Part shown: piece after piece, positions 41,052 through 50,630 of the stretch
Layout of the letters: each line of letters opens with the position of its first letter
Position numbering within the stretch: the first letter of the stretch is position 1
Source: Flavobacterium lindanitolerans
GTDB taxonomy: Bacteria; Bacteroidota; Bacteroidia; Flavobacteriales; Flavobacteriaceae
Direction of reading: 5' to 3'
NCBI RefSeq assembly: GCF_002846575.1
Contig: NZ_PJND01000007.1
Span: forward strand, 1,178,001-1,242,000
DNA length: 64,000 bases
Made by a program: the position numbers and the translations under genes
The notes under the pieces: generated by a model
Database searches by the model: none
What the model was told of the DNA's origin: nothing
What the model saw: the letters and a program-made list of their open reading frames with translations, nothing else

Positions 41052-42389
41052 ATGGAAAAACGACTGGTCATTTTAGGAGGTGGAGAAAGCGGTGTCGGCA
41101 CGGCAATTCTCGGAAAGAAAAAAGAATACGACGTTTTTGTGTCGGATTTTGGGAAAATAAAAAACAATTACAAAGAAGTTCTTGGTCTTCATGGCATAAA
41201 ATGGGAAGAAGAAAAGCATACGGAAGATTTGATTCTGAATGCAGATGTGGTGATGAAAAGCCCCGGAATTCCTGAAAAATCTCCAATAGTAAAAAAACTT
41301 ATGGAGAGAGGCATACCGGTCATTTCTGAAATTGAATTTGCGGCCCAATACACAAAAGCATTAACAGTTGGAATCACCGGAAGCAACGGAAAGACCACTA
41401 CCACCATGCTGACCTATCATTTGCTGAAACAGGGAGGACTCAATGTAGGATTGGCAGGAAATGTAGGCAAAAGTTTCGCCTGGCAGGTTGCAGAAGGAAA
41501 ACACGACATATACGTTCTTGAATTAAGCAGTTTTCAACTCGACGGAATTATAGATTACAAGCCGCATATTGCCATAATCACCAATATCAGCCCTGACCAT
41601 TTAGACCGGTACGATTACGATTACGGAAAATACATCGCCGCAAAATTCAGGATAACGGAAAACCAGACAGAAGAAGATTACCTGATTTATGATGCTGATG
41701 ACGAAGCCATCCATAATTGGCTTAAAATGAATAAAACAAAAGCGCAACTGCTGCCTTTTTCAATGACAAAAACAATAGAAAACGGAGCCTTTGCAAAAGA
41801 AGATACAATCAATATAAACATCAATAACGAAGAATTTGTTATGCCACAAGACAAACTAGCCTTAGAAGGAAAACACAATGTGAAAAATGCAATGGCAGCC
41901 GCTACGGTTGCGCAATTATTGCGAATCAGAAAATCCACAATCCGTGAAAGCCTTTCTGATTTTCAGGGTGTAGAGCATCGTTTGGAAAAAGTGCTTAAAA
42001 TTCAAAACGTGCAATATGTGAACGATTCAAAAGCAACGAATGTAAATGCTGCATTTTATGCTTTGGATAGTATGAACACCCCAACAGTATGGATTGTAGG
42101 TGGTGTTGACAAAGGCAATGACTATTCGGAATTGATGCCTTTGGTGCGTGAAAAAGTAAAGGCAATTATTTGTCTGGGTATTGACAACAAAAAAATTATT
42201 GATGCTTTTGGTGATGTTGTTGATGAGTTGATTGAAGCCCAGAACATGAAAGATGCTGTAAAATATGCACAAAGAATGGCAGAAAAAGGGGATACAGTAT
42301 TGCTTTCTCCGGCTTGTGCCAGCTTTGACCTGTTTGAAAATTATGAAGACAGAGGAAGGCAGTTCAAGCAGGCAGTCCAAAATCTGTAA
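41052..42389 (+). CDS. murD: UDP-N-acetylmuramoyl-alanine:D-glutamate ligase
   Basis: MurD adds D-Glu to UDP-MurNAc-L-Ala. This 445-residue protein has the N-terminal UDP-binding fold (LVILGGGESGVGTAIL), the central ATPase with GITGSNGKTTTTMLTYH (~residues 112-128), NISPDHLDRY, HNVKNAMAA, and the C-terminal domain VEHRLEKVLKIQNVQYVNDSKATN and LLSPACASFDLFENYEDRG. It directly follows mraY with no spacer (stop and ATG abut). The order mraY-murD-ftsW-murG-murC is canonical. Confidence 0.97.
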   Translation: MEKRLVILGGGESGVGTAILGKKKEYDVFVSDFGKIKNNYKEVLGLHGIKWEEEKHTEDLILNADVVMKSPGIPEKSPIVKKLMERGIPVISEIEFAAQYTKALTVGITGSNGKTTTTMLTYHLLKQGGLNVGLAGNVGKSFAWQVAEGKHDIYVLELSSFQLDGIIDYKPHIAIITNISPDHLDRYDYDYGKYIAAKFRITENQTEEDYLIYDADDEAIHNWLKMNKTKAQLLPFSMTKTIENGAFAKEDTINININNEEFVMPQDKLALEGKHNVKNAMAAATVAQLLRIRKSTIRESLSDFQGVEHRLEKVLKIQNVQYVNDSKATNVNAAFYALDSMNTPTVWIVGGVDKGNDYSELMPLVREKVKAIICLGIDNKKIIDAFGDVVDELIEAQNMKDAVKYAQRMAEKGDTVLLSPACASFDLFENYEDRGRQFKQAVQNL

Positions 42390-42431
42390 CGATTACTGTT
42401 TTTAGATAAAAGAAAATAAAGAAAGGGAATT

Positions 42432-43745
42432 ATGAAAGAGTTTATAAACAATCTTAAAGGAGACAAGGTCATTTGGGCATTCATCGCCCTGTTGGCTTTG
42501 ATTTCGTTTATGCCTGTTTACAGCGCGAGTAGTAATTTGGCATACAGTGCAAACGGGTCAGGAAACACTATGAGTTTTTTGATAAAGCATTTTGCACACG
42601 TTGGAATCGGATTCCTGATAGTCTACATGGTACACAAAATTCCGTACCATTATTTCAAAGCCATCTCTATGATTGCTTTGCCAATCGTAGGATTGCTGTT
42701 GCTGTATACGCTCTTGCAAGGGAAAACAATAGGCGGCGCAAACGCAAGCCGCTGGATTCAGATTCCGTTTGTGGGTATCAGCTTCCAGACATCAACATTG
42801 GCTTCTATGGTGCTGATGATTTATGTGGCAAGATACCTGGCTAAAAAACGTGAAGTAGAAGATACGTTTAAAAAATCTGTAATCGAGTTATGGCTCCCGG
42901 TTTTTGCAATCATAATGCTTATACTGCCTGCCAACTTTTCTACCGCGGCATTGATATTTTCGATGGTGGTTATGTTGGTTTTTGTAGGGAAATATCCCTT
43001 GAAATATCTGGGACTTGTTATTGGAGCGGGAATCGTGGGTCTGACCTTATTTATCTTGCTAGCGAAAAACTTTCCTGATGCTTTTCCAAACCGTGTAGAT
43101 ACCTGGGTTAGCCGTATTGAAAATTTTACAAGCGACAAGCCGGATGAAGATAACTACCAGATTGAAAAAGCAAAAATTGCAATAGCCACTGGCGGGATTT
43201 ATGGTGTGGGGCCGGGAAAAAGTATCCAGAAAAATTTTCTGCCACAGTCTTCTTCAGATTTTATCTATGCGATTATTGTGGAAGAAAATGGGTTGCTTGG
43301 TGCGCTCACGGTAATGTTCTTATATATCATGCTTTTTATTCGGTTCCTGATTGCTTCGCATAAGGCAAATACGCTGTTTGGAAAACTGTTGGTTGTTGGG
43401 TTAGGATTTCCAATTGTATTCCAGGCACTCATAAACATGGCAGTTGCCGTTGAATTATTACCGGTAACAGGACAAACTTTGCCGCTCATAAGTAGTGGAG
43501 GAAGTTCAATCTGGATGACTTGTGTTTCATTAGGAATTATATTAAGTGTAACCAAGAAAGATGAGGAAATTGCTCAGGAAAATCTTGAAAGGGCGCAAAG
43601 AGAAGAAGCGCTTCAAAGATTGATTGAAAGGGAAATGAATGGTGAAAACAATCCGGATGAAGATACGGCTGTTGAAAATAAAGAGCCGCAATATGCAATT
43701 GAAGATGTAAGCGACAACCCGATGAAAGCGGTGATGGGGAAGTGA
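42432..43745 (+). CDS. ftsW: Septal peptidoglycan polymerase FtsW
   Basis: FtsW polymerises glycan from lipid II at the septum together with FtsI. This 437-residue SEDS-family protein has ten predicted helices. It has the SEDS signature KTIGGANASRWIQIPFVGISFQ (~residues 96-117), the large external loop with YQIEKAKIAIATGGIYGVGPGKS, the functional Asp region SSSDFIYAIIVEENGLLGA, and LPLISSGGSSIWMTCVSLG. A charged cytoplasmic tail of ~55 residues (EEIAQENLERAQREEALQRL) is longer than usual. A repeat-rich spacer of 142 bases separates it from murG. Confidence 0.95.
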   Translation: MKEFINNLKGDKVIWAFIALLALISFMPVYSASSNLAYSANGSGNTMSFLIKHFAHVGIGFLIVYMVHKIPYHYFKAISMIALPIVGLLLLYTLLQGKTIGGANASRWIQIPFVGISFQTSTLASMVLMIYVARYLAKKREVEDTFKKSVIELWLPVFAIIMLILPANFSTAALIFSMVVMLVFVGKYPLKYLGLVIGAGIVGLTLFILLAKNFPDAFPNRVDTWVSRIENFTSDKPDEDNYQIEKAKIAIATGGIYGVGPGKSIQKNFLPQSSSDFIYAIIVEENGLLGALTVMFLYIMLFIRFLIASHKANTLFGKLLVVGLGFPIVFQALINMAVAVELLPVTGQTLPLISSGGSSIWMTCVSLGIILSVTKKDEEIAQENLERAQREEALQRLIEREMNGENNPDEDTAVENKEPQYAIEDVSDNPMKAVMGK

Positions 43746-43887
43746 TTCGAGATTTAAGGTTGCAGATTTTAGATTTAAGATACAGTTTGAAAAGTGAATC
43801 AGTGTAATCTGAGTAATCAGTGGCAAAAAAAAGACTTGAGATATAAGATTTAAGAGGGCAGGTTAATCTGCGAAAAGAAAATAAAAA
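43746..43887. repeat. Repeat-rich spacer between ftsW and murG
   Basis: The spacer contains ATTTAAG-type phrases (near 43751, 43773 and 43845) around a copy of AATCAGTGTAATC / TAATCAGTGGC (43797-43830), which recurs in slightly different form at 53040-53070. No gene or clear promoter is seen. Confidence 0.55.
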
Positions 43888-44988
43888 ATGCAGAAATTAA
43901 AATTCATATTAAGCGGAGGCGGAACTGGCGGGCATATTTACCCGGCAATTGCCATTGCTAATGAATTAAAAAGCCGTTTCCCGGATTGTGAAATCCTATT
44001 CGTAGGAGCAAAAGACAAAATGGAAATGCAAAAAGTTCCGCAGGCCGGTTATCCTATCAAAGGATTGTGGATTGCAGGAATACAAAGAAGGCTAACGCTT
44101 GACAACATGATGTTTCCTTTTAAGCTTATGGATAGCTTGCTTAAATCAAGAAAAATTATAAAGCAATTTAAGCCAAATGTAGCCATCGGAACAGGAGGAT
44201 TTGCCAGCGGGCCATTGTTAAAGGCAGCAGGCTCGGCAGGAATCCCGACTGTAATACAGGAACAGAATTCCTATCCGGGAATTACAAACAAGTGGCTGAG
44301 CGGCAACGCCAGCAAAATATGCGTGGCTTATGAAAATCTGGAACGGTTTTTTCCAAAAGACAAAATAGTTTTCACAGGAAATCCGGTCCGTCAGGATTTG
44401 ATAGACATAAAAGGAAAGAAAAAAGAAAGCAGGGACTATTTTAAACTGGACCCGGATAAAAAAGTGTTACTGGTTTTGGGTGGAAGTTTAGGCTCCAGAA
44501 GAATCAACCAGCTAATTGCAAAAGAATTGGTGAATTTTATATCACAGGATGTACAGGTAATCTGGCAATGCGGAAAATTCTATATTGAAGAATACAAACA
44601 CTTCGATGAAAAAGAAAACGTACAGGTAAAGGCATTTATTGACAGGATGGATTTGGCATATGCAGCTGCCGATCTGATACTGTCCAGAGCAGGAGCATCG
44701 TCTGTTTCTGAGTTGTGTTTGGTAGGGAAACCGGTAATTTTTATTCCATCGCCTAATGTGGCTGAAGACCATCAGACAAAAAATGCAAAAGCTATTGTTG
44801 ATAAAAAAGGAGCGCTGATGATGAAGGAAAACGAATTGGATACCCAATTCACTTCAACTTTTAACAAGCTTTTGGAAGACAAAGCCTTACAGGAAAGCCT
44901 GGGGGAGAACATAAAAAAAATGGCAATGCCAAATGCAACAAAAGACATTGTTGATGAAATAATAAAATTAATTGAAAGTCAAAGGTAA
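43888..44988 (+). CDS. murG: MurG: UDP-GlcNAc transferase making lipid II
   Basis: MurG adds GlcNAc to lipid I on the inner face of the cytoplasmic membrane. This 366-residue GT28-family protein opens with [20 protein letters not shown] (residues ~7-26, G loop 1), then [14 protein letters not shown] (G loop 2), [14 protein letters not shown], the C-domain G loop [14 protein letters not shown] (~190-203), the sugar-binding [11 protein letters not shown] and AEDHQTKNA. The stop codon falls within the first unit of a 15-base tandem repeat that fills the spacer to murC. Confidence 0.97.
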   Translation: MQKLKFILSGGGTGGHIYPAIAIANELKSRFPDCEILFVGAKDKMEMQKVPQAGYPIKGLWIAGIQRRLTLDNMMFPFKLMDSLLKSRKIIKQFKPNVAIGTGGFASGPLLKAAGSAGIPTVIQEQNSYPGITNKWLSGNASKICVAYENLERFFPKDKIVFTGNPVRQDLIDIKGKKKESRDYFKLDPDKKVLLVLGGSLGSRRINQLIAKELVNFISQDVQVIWQCGKFYIEEYKHFDEKENVQVKAFIDRMDLAYAAADLILSRAGASSVSELCLVGKPVIFIPSPNVAEDHQTKNAKAIVDKKGALMMKENELDTQFTSTFNKLLEDKALQESLGENIKKMAMPNATKDIVDEIIKLIESQR

Positions 44989-45055
44989 TAAGGTCAAAAG
45001 TTGTTAAGACAAAAGTAATAAAGACAAAAGTTGTTAAGACAAAAGTCATAAAGGC
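44981..45055. repeat. Five tandem 15-bp repeat units between murG and murC
   Basis: The units at 44981, 44996, 45011, 45026 and 45041 have an exact 15-base period, with consensus close to AAAAGTNATAAAGAC. Units 2 and 4 are identical (AAAAGTTGTTAAGAC). The first unit contains the murG stop codon. A second, shorter-period phrase (ACTTTAAG, about 10-base spacing) follows at 45068-45097. There is no spacer structure, so it is not a CRISPR array. Confidence 0.85.
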
Positions 45056-45123
45056 AAAAATCTTTAGACTTTAAAACTTTAAGACTTTAAGACTTTGTAA
45101 CATTAGACTAAAAAATAAAAAAA

Positions 45124-46473
45124 ATGAATTTGAATCAGATACATAACGTTTATTTTATCGGAATCGGAGGCATCGGAATGAGCGCTTTGGCGCGCTATTT
45201 CAAGGCTATCGGTAAAAGCGTATCTGGATATGACAAGACGGAAACTGAGCTGACAAAAGAATTGGAAGCTCTTGGAATCGAAATTCATTTTGAAGACAGC
45301 ATTTCTTTGATTCCCAAAGACTATTATGCAGAAAACACGCTGGTTATAATAACCCCGGCAGTTCCAAAAACGCATTCAGAATGGAACTATTTTCTGGAAA
45401 GAGAATATCAGGTCAAAAAAAGAGCAGAAGTACTGGGAATAATTACAAAAGGCACCTTTTGTTTTGCAGTTGCGGGAACACATGGAAAAACTACTACATC
45501 AAGTATTTTAGGGCACATCCTATATGAAAGTGGAGCAGATGTAACGGCATTTTTGGGAGGAATCGTAGAAAACTATAATTCCAACCTGATTGGCAGCGGA
45601 AAAACCGTAACGGTTGTTGAAGCAGATGAATTCGACCGTTCCTTCCTGCATCTATATCCGGACATCGCCTGCGTGACATCTATGGATGCGGACCATTTGG
45701 ATATTTATGGCGATACGGCTTCTATTGAAGCATCGTTTGTAGAATTTGCCGATAAGGTAAAAGACAAGAAAAAACTATTTGTTGCAAAAGGACTTCCGCT
45801 TGAAGGAATCACCGTTGCAGTTAATGATGAAGCAGACTATAAGGCTTTCAATATACGAATTGAAAACAGCACTTATGTTTTTGACGTACAGACACCGTCA
45901 GAAGTTATAAAAGACATACGGTTCAATTTGCCGGGAAAACACAATTTAACGAACGCCCTTATCGCTTTGGCAATGGCATATACTTACGGCACCCCGACCG
46001 AAGCCATTGCCAAAGCATTATTTTCATTTCAGGGTGTAAAACGTAGGTTTTCCTATCAGATTAAAGAAAAAAACAGAGTTTATATTGATGATTATGCCCA
46101 TCATCCGACGGAAATAAACGCAGTACATCAGGCGGTTTCTGAACTCTATCCGCAAGACAAGGTTCTGGCTGTTTTTCAGCCGCATCTTTTTAGCAGAACC
46201 AAGGATTTTATCGATGGTTTTGCCTCAAGCCTTTCGGCTTTTGACGAAGTAATCCTGTTGGATATTTATCCCGCAAGAGAACTTCCGGTAGAAGGAGTAA
46301 ATTCAGCATGGTTGCTGGGGAAGATTGATAATCCGAATAAAAAACTGGTGTCAAAAGACAGCCTGATTTCGGAAATTTTGAAAAGTGATGCCCGTGTTGT
46401 TGTTACAATAGGAGCAGGTGATATAGGAGAATTAGTGAAACCAATTAAGCAGGCTTTGCATGAAAAAGTTTAA
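45124..46473 (+). CDS. murC: UDP-N-acetylmuramate:L-alanine ligase
   Basis: MurC starts the peptide stem by adding L-Ala to UDP-MurNAc. This 449-residue protein has the N-terminal fold YFIGIGGIGMSALARYF (residues ~10-26), the ATP loop AVAGTHGKTTTSSILGH (~118-134), VEADEFDRSFLHLYPDIACVTSMDADHLDIYG, GKHNLTNALIALAMA, and the C-terminal VYIDDYAHHPTEINA and FQPHLFSRTKDF. It overlaps ftsQ by 14 bases, with the ftsQ ATG inside the codons for the HEKV tail. Confidence 0.97.
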   Translation: MNLNQIHNVYFIGIGGIGMSALARYFKAIGKSVSGYDKTETELTKELEALGIEIHFEDSISLIPKDYYAENTLVIITPAVPKTHSEWNYFLEREYQVKKRAEVLGIITKGTFCFAVAGTHGKTTTSSILGHILYESGADVTAFLGGIVENYNSNLIGSGKTVTVVEADEFDRSFLHLYPDIACVTSMDADHLDIYGDTASIEASFVEFADKVKDKKKLFVAKGLPLEGITVAVNDEADYKAFNIRIENSTYVFDVQTPSEVIKDIRFNLPGKHNLTNALIALAMAYTYGTPTEAIAKALFSFQGVKRRFSYQIKEKNRVYIDDYAHHPTEINAVHQAVSELYPQDKVLAVFQPHLFSRTKDFIDGFASSLSAFDEVILLDIYPARELPVEGVNSAWLLGKIDNPNKKLVSKDSLISEILKSDARVVVTIGAGDIGELVKPIKQALHEKV

Positions 46474-47185
46474 CTGGACAAACATTAAATTGGTGCTGAT
46501 GTTCGCATTGGTAATTTTTCTGTATTCATTTACTTCGAAGAGAAATGAACAACGAAAATTGAAAAAATCTGTAGTGGAATTTGTCAATGAAAACAGCCCA
46601 TTTATTACACAAGAAGCGGTTAATAAATTGTTAATAGAAAATAATGCAGCCCCTACGAGCATTCAAAAAGATGAGTTAGATTTGAATAAGTTGGAGAAAA
46701 ACCTCAATAATCACAATGTGATCGAAAAGTGTGACGTATTTGTGAGTGTTGATGGTGTCCTAAAAGCAGTGGTGAAACAAAAGACGCCGGTAGCCCGGGT
46801 GTTTGACGATAACGGTTCTTTTTATATTGATTATGAAGGACATGAGATGCCGTTATCTGATAATTTCACTGCCAGAGTTCCAATGGTTACGGGGGGGATT
46901 AGCAGTAAAAATAAAGAAGAACTGAACAAAGTTTTTCGTTACATCTATGACGATGAGTTTTTGCATAAAAATATCATTGCCATACAGGTTTTGCCGAATG
47001 GAAGCCTGAAAATGATGAACAGAAATTTTGATTATGTTATCGATTTCGGAAGAACCATCAATGTAGACAGGAAGTTCAAGAATTATAAAGCCTTTTTTCA
47101 AAAGGCAATTCAGGACAGTTTGATAAATAAATACAAGACAGTAAATCTGAAGTTTACGCAACAGGTAGTGTGCACCAAAAATTAG
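46460..47185 (+). CDS. ftsQ: Cell division protein FtsQ/DivIB
   Basis: FtsQ is a bitopic divisome scaffold that binds FtsL/FtsB. This 241-residue protein has a short cytoplasmic start, one membrane helix (NIKLVLMFALVIFLYSFTS, ~8-26), then the POTRA-like domain (VVEFVNENSPFITQEAVNKLLIENN, KLEKNLNNHNVIEKCDVFVSVDG) and the beta domain (VVKQKTPVARVFDDNGSFYIDYEGHEMPLSDNF), the most recognisable part in Bacteroidetes FtsQ. It is coupled to murC and is three bases from ftsA, the canonical position. Confidence 0.92.
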   Translation: MKKFNWTNIKLVLMFALVIFLYSFTSKRNEQRKLKKSVVEFVNENSPFITQEAVNKLLIENNAAPTSIQKDELDLNKLEKNLNNHNVIEKCDVFVSVDGVLKAVVKQKTPVARVFDDNGSFYIDYEGHEMPLSDNFTARVPMVTGGISSKNKEELNKVFRYIYDDEFLHKNIIAIQVLPNGSLKMMNRNFDYVIDFGRTINVDRKFKNYKAFFQKAIQDSLINKYKTVNLKFTQQVVCTKN

Positions 47186-47188
47186 GAT

Positions 47189-48580
47189 ATGGAAAAAGAG
47201 AGCATTGCAGTAGGTTTAGACATTGGGACAACCAAGATTGTCGCTATGATTGGCAAGAAAAATGAATACGGAAAACTTGAAATTTTGGGTGTTGGAAAAT
47301 CCAAGAGCCTGGGTGTTGCAAGAGGTGTTGTTAACAATATTACACAGACAATTCAATCCATCCAACAGGCTGTGCATGAAGCTGAAGTGGATTCGGGTTA
47401 TAAAATAAAAGATGTGGTGGTGGGTATAGCCGGCCAGCACATCAGAAGTATTCAGCACAGTGACTACATCAGCAGAAGCAATCCTGAAGAAGTAATCAGT
47501 GAAAATGATATTGATTTGTTAATCAATCAGGTTCACAAGCTGGCTATGCTTCCGGGTGAAGAAATCATCCATGTCCTGCCGCAGGAATTTAAAATTGACG
47601 GACAGGCAGAAATCAAAGAGCCAATCGGAATGTACGGAGGAAGACTTGAATCAAGCTTCCACGTTGTGGTTGGACAGGCTTCTTCTATCAGAAATGTTGG
47701 TCGCTGCATTAAGAGTTCAGGTCTTGATTTATCAGGTTTGACATTAGAACCATTGGCTTCTGCAGATGCGGTATTGAGCCAGGAAGAAAAAGAAGCGGGT
47801 GTTGCCCTGATTGATATTGGAGGTGGAACTACAGATCTTGCTATTTTCAAAGACGGAATTATTCGCCATACGGCAGTAATTCCTTTTGGCGGAAATGTAA
47901 TTACCGATGATATCAAAGAAGGATGTTCCATTATAGAAAAACAGGCAGAGCTTTTAAAAGTGAAGTTTGGTTCAGCATGGCCGGGCGAAAATAAAGACAA
48001 TGAAATTGTCTCGATTCCGGGTTTGAGAGGAAGAGAACCGAAAGAAATCTCTTTGAAGAATTTATCAAAGATTATTCATGCCCGTGTAGTTGAGATTATT
48101 GACCAGGTTTTTACAGAAATCAAATCCTACGGACACGAAGACCCTCGTAAGAAACTAATAGCAGGAATCGTTCTGACAGGTGGAGGAGCCCAATTAAAGC
48201 ACATCAAGCAATTGGTAGAATATATTACCGGAATGGATACAAGAATCGGTTATCCAAATGAACATCTGGCAGGAAATTCAGATGAGGAAATTTCAAGTCC
48301 GTTGTATGCTACTGCTGTTGGATTGGTGATGAACAGTATCAGAAACAATACCAGAAGCGCGGTTCCGTTGAATCAGGTAGAAGTTGAAAAAGCGCCTCCG
48401 GTTCAGGTTCATAAAGAAGTGGTTGTAGAAACTTCAAACCATTATGAAGAAGAAGTAATCGAAGAGCAGCCTAAAAAAGTAGAACAGTCCAAATCTGTTT
48501 CTACAGAAGGCAGGATGAAAAAGTCATTCTTTGACAAATACATCGACAAGATAAAAGAGTTTTTAGACAATGCAGAATAG
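47189..48580 (+). CDS. ftsA: Cell division protein FtsA
   Basis: FtsA is an actin-like ATPase that ties FtsZ filaments to the membrane. This 463-residue protein has phosphate 1 VGLDIGTTKIVAMIG (residues ~8-22), the SHS2/1C domain (GVVNNITQTIQSIQQAVHEAE...), phosphate 2 VALIDIGGGTTDLAIF (~204-219) and the adenosine loop GIVLTGGGAQLKHIKQLVEYI. The end MKKSFFDKYIDKIKEFLDNAE is an amphipathic membrane-targeting helix, joined by a ~50-residue linker rich in Glu/Val/Gln. It is followed 58 bases later by ftsZ. Confidence 0.96.
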   Translation: MEKESIAVGLDIGTTKIVAMIGKKNEYGKLEILGVGKSKSLGVARGVVNNITQTIQSIQQAVHEAEVDSGYKIKDVVVGIAGQHIRSIQHSDYISRSNPEEVISENDIDLLINQVHKLAMLPGEEIIHVLPQEFKIDGQAEIKEPIGMYGGRLESSFHVVVGQASSIRNVGRCIKSSGLDLSGLTLEPLASADAVLSQEEKEAGVALIDIGGGTTDLAIFKDGIIRHTAVIPFGGNVITDDIKEGCSIIEKQAELLKVKFGSAWPGENKDNEIVSIPGLRGREPKEISLKNLSKIIHARVVEIIDQVFTEIKSYGHEDPRKKLIAGIVLTGGGAQLKHIKQLVEYITGMDTRIGYPNEHLAGNSDEEISSPLYATAVGLVMNSIRNNTRSAVPLNQVEVEKAPPVQVHKEVVVETSNHYEEEVIEEQPKKVEQSKSVSTEGRMKKSFFDKYIDKIKEFLDNAE

Positions 48581-48638
48581 GGCATAATTGCCAGACAGAA
48601 ATTAAAAAGAAAAGGAAAAGAAATTAAAACCAAATATT

Positions 48639-50570
48639 ATGATGAGCAACTCAGATTTTGGAAGCATTTCATTTGATTTACCTAAAAATCAATCAAATGT
48701 AATTAAGGTAATTGGTGTTGGAGGAGGCGGAAGCAACGCGATCAACCACATGTTTCAGCAAGGGATTAAAGGAGTGGATTTTATCGTTTGCAATACAGAT
48801 TCTCAAGCATTGCAAAATAGCGCCGTTCCAAACAAGATTCAGTTAGGTGTGAACCTTACAGAAGGTCTTGGAGCAGGGGCAAATCCTGAAGTTGGGCAGC
48901 AGTCAGCTATAGAAAGTATTGCCGATATTGAAAAAATGTTGGACAGCAATACCAAGATGGTTTTCATCACGGCTGGTATGGGAGGCGGAACCGGAACAGG
49001 AGCCGCACCGGTAATTGCTCAGTTGGCTAAAGAGAGAGACATTCTTACAGTTGGAATCGTTACCATTCCGTTCCAGTTTGAAGGAAAAGTCCGTTCTGAA
49101 CAAGCTTTGGTTGGTGTTGAACGATTGAGAAAACAGGTAGATTCGCTTATCGTAATCAACAATAATAAATTAAGAGAAGTATACGGAAACCTGGGCTTTA
49201 AAGCGGGTTTCTCTAAAGCGGATGAAGTTTTGGCAACAGCCTCAAGAGGTATTGCCGAAGTAATTACGCACCACTATACTCAAAACATTGACTTAAAAGA
49301 CGCCAAAACAGTATTGTCAAATAGCGGTACTGCAATTATGGGGTCTGCTACAGCAATTGGTGAAAATCGTGCTAAAGAAGCGATTATTGCGGCTTTAGAT
49401 TCTCCATTGTTGAATGATAATAAAATCACCGGAGCCAAAAACGTATTGTTGCTTATCGTTTCTGGAACCAATGAAATTACTATTGACGAAATCGGAGAAA
49501 TCAACGACCATATCCAGACGGAAGCAGGCTTTAATGCTAACATCATTATGGGGGTTGGTGAAGATGAAGCGCTTGGAGATTCTATTGCTGTAACGATTAT
49601 CGCTACGGGATTTAATGTAGAGCAGCAAAACGAAATCGTTAATACGGAACCAAAAAAAATTATCCACGCTTTAGAGGATGAGCAAAAAATGGGCCGTGAC
49701 CTGTCACAAAAACAAGTAGTGCCATCATTCAATTTTTCGCCGGCTCCAGTAGAAGAAAAAAAAGAGACTGAAGAAAAGATTGTTTTTGCATTGGAAGATT
49801 TTGAAGTAGCAGATGCAAAAGTTGAAGAGCCGGAAATCGTTTCTGATTTGATAAAAACGACCGAATTCATCAAAAATATCGATGTTGAATTTCAAATAGT
49901 ATCACCTATCAGCGAGCATGAATTTTATATTACGACTCCGGAAGTGAGAGAGATGGAAGTTCGTGAGCCGGAATTTGTGGCCTACAAAGAAGAAGAGCAG
50001 ATTACTTTCTCTTTTGACCTGCCAATTAAAAAAGCAGAAGAGCCAAAAGAAGACAGAATTCTTTTCGAATTGTCAAACGAGACTAAGGATATTAAGGTAA
50101 ACCAGCCGGTTCAGGTGGTTCCTGTAACAGAATTGAACGAAAAAGGTATTGTGAAATATTCTTTGGAAGAATATATGGAAGTTGAAAACGAACTGATTCA
50201 GTCAAAACCGGTAGCTAAAGTTGAAGAGCCGGTAGATAAAGAATTGGATTTGAAAATGAAGGTAGAGGAACCTAAATTCAACAATACTGCCTTTGAAGAA
50301 ATATCGCCTCTTGAAATGACTATCGAGCAGACTTTGAAAAAGAGAGCTGATGAAAGAAGATTGAAGATGAAAGAATTTAACTATAAATTCCATAACAATC
50401 CATCAAGAGTTGATGAGTTCGAAAAAGAACCAGCTTACAAAAGAATGGGAATTGATTTGAATCATACCCAGGCTGATAATAGCAAATCTAGGATGTCACT
50501 AGGAACGGACAGTAACGACGATTTACAATTGCGTTCAAATAACTCCTTTCTTCACGACAACGTAGATTAA
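48639..50570 (+). CDS. ftsZ: Cell division protein FtsZ with long C-terminal linker
   Basis: FtsZ is the tubulin-like GTPase forming the division ring. The GTPase core (residues ~20-320) has GVGGGGSNAINHM, the tubulin signature GGGTGTGAAPVIA, and the T7-loop region. At 643 residues it is far longer than E. coli FtsZ (383): residues ~330-590 are an acidic, low-complexity linker with repeated V/K-EEP phrases. A PAYKR motif at ~598-602, resembling the conserved C-terminal peptide that binds FtsA, is followed by another ~41 residues ending in a charged, Asn-rich tail (LRSNNSFLHDNVD). It is the last gene of the cluster, with a strong terminator. Confidence 0.96.
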   Translation: MMSNSDFGSISFDLPKNQSNVIKVIGVGGGGSNAINHMFQQGIKGVDFIVCNTDSQALQNSAVPNKIQLGVNLTEGLGAGANPEVGQQSAIESIADIEKMLDSNTKMVFITAGMGGGTGTGAAPVIAQLAKERDILTVGIVTIPFQFEGKVRSEQALVGVERLRKQVDSLIVINNNKLREVYGNLGFKAGFSKADEVLATASRGIAEVITHHYTQNIDLKDAKTVLSNSGTAIMGSATAIGENRAKEAIIAALDSPLLNDNKITGAKNVLLLIVSGTNEITIDEIGEINDHIQTEAGFNANIIMGVGEDEALGDSIAVTIIATGFNVEQQNEIVNTEPKKIIHALEDEQKMGRDLSQKQVVPSFNFSPAPVEEKKETEEKIVFALEDFEVADAKVEEPEIVSDLIKTTEFIKNIDVEFQIVSPISEHEFYITTPEVREMEVREPEFVAYKEEEQITFSFDLPIKKAEEPKEDRILFELSNETKDIKVNQPVQVVPVTELNEKGIVKYSLEEYMEVENELIQSKPVAKVEEPVDKELDLKMKVEEPKFNNTAFEEISPLEMTIEQTLKKRADERRLKMKEFNYKFHNNPSRVDEFEKEPAYKRMGIDLNHTQADNSKSRMSLGTDSNDDLQLRSNNSFLHDNVD

Positions 50571-50590
50571 CTAACTCAAACCAAAACCCG

Positions 50591-50630
50591 ATAACCCGAA
50601 AATTCAATTGATTTTCGGGTTATTTTTTTT
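50591..50630 (+). terminator. Terminator of the dcw cluster
   Basis: A 13-bp perfect stem ATAACCCGAAAAT/ATTTTCGGGTTAT with a 7-nt loop is followed by a T-run, 20 bases after the ftsZ stop. Confidence 0.93.

Noticed and set aside
44981..45055. Direct repeats considered as a CRISPR array
   Set aside because: The units are adjacent with no spacers, AT-rich, partly inside murG, and no cas genes are present.
49280..49873. 197-codon minus-strand frame inside ftsZ
   Set aside because: It is a serine/isoleucine-rich antisense mirror of the FtsZ core, and the plus-strand GTPase is unmistakable.
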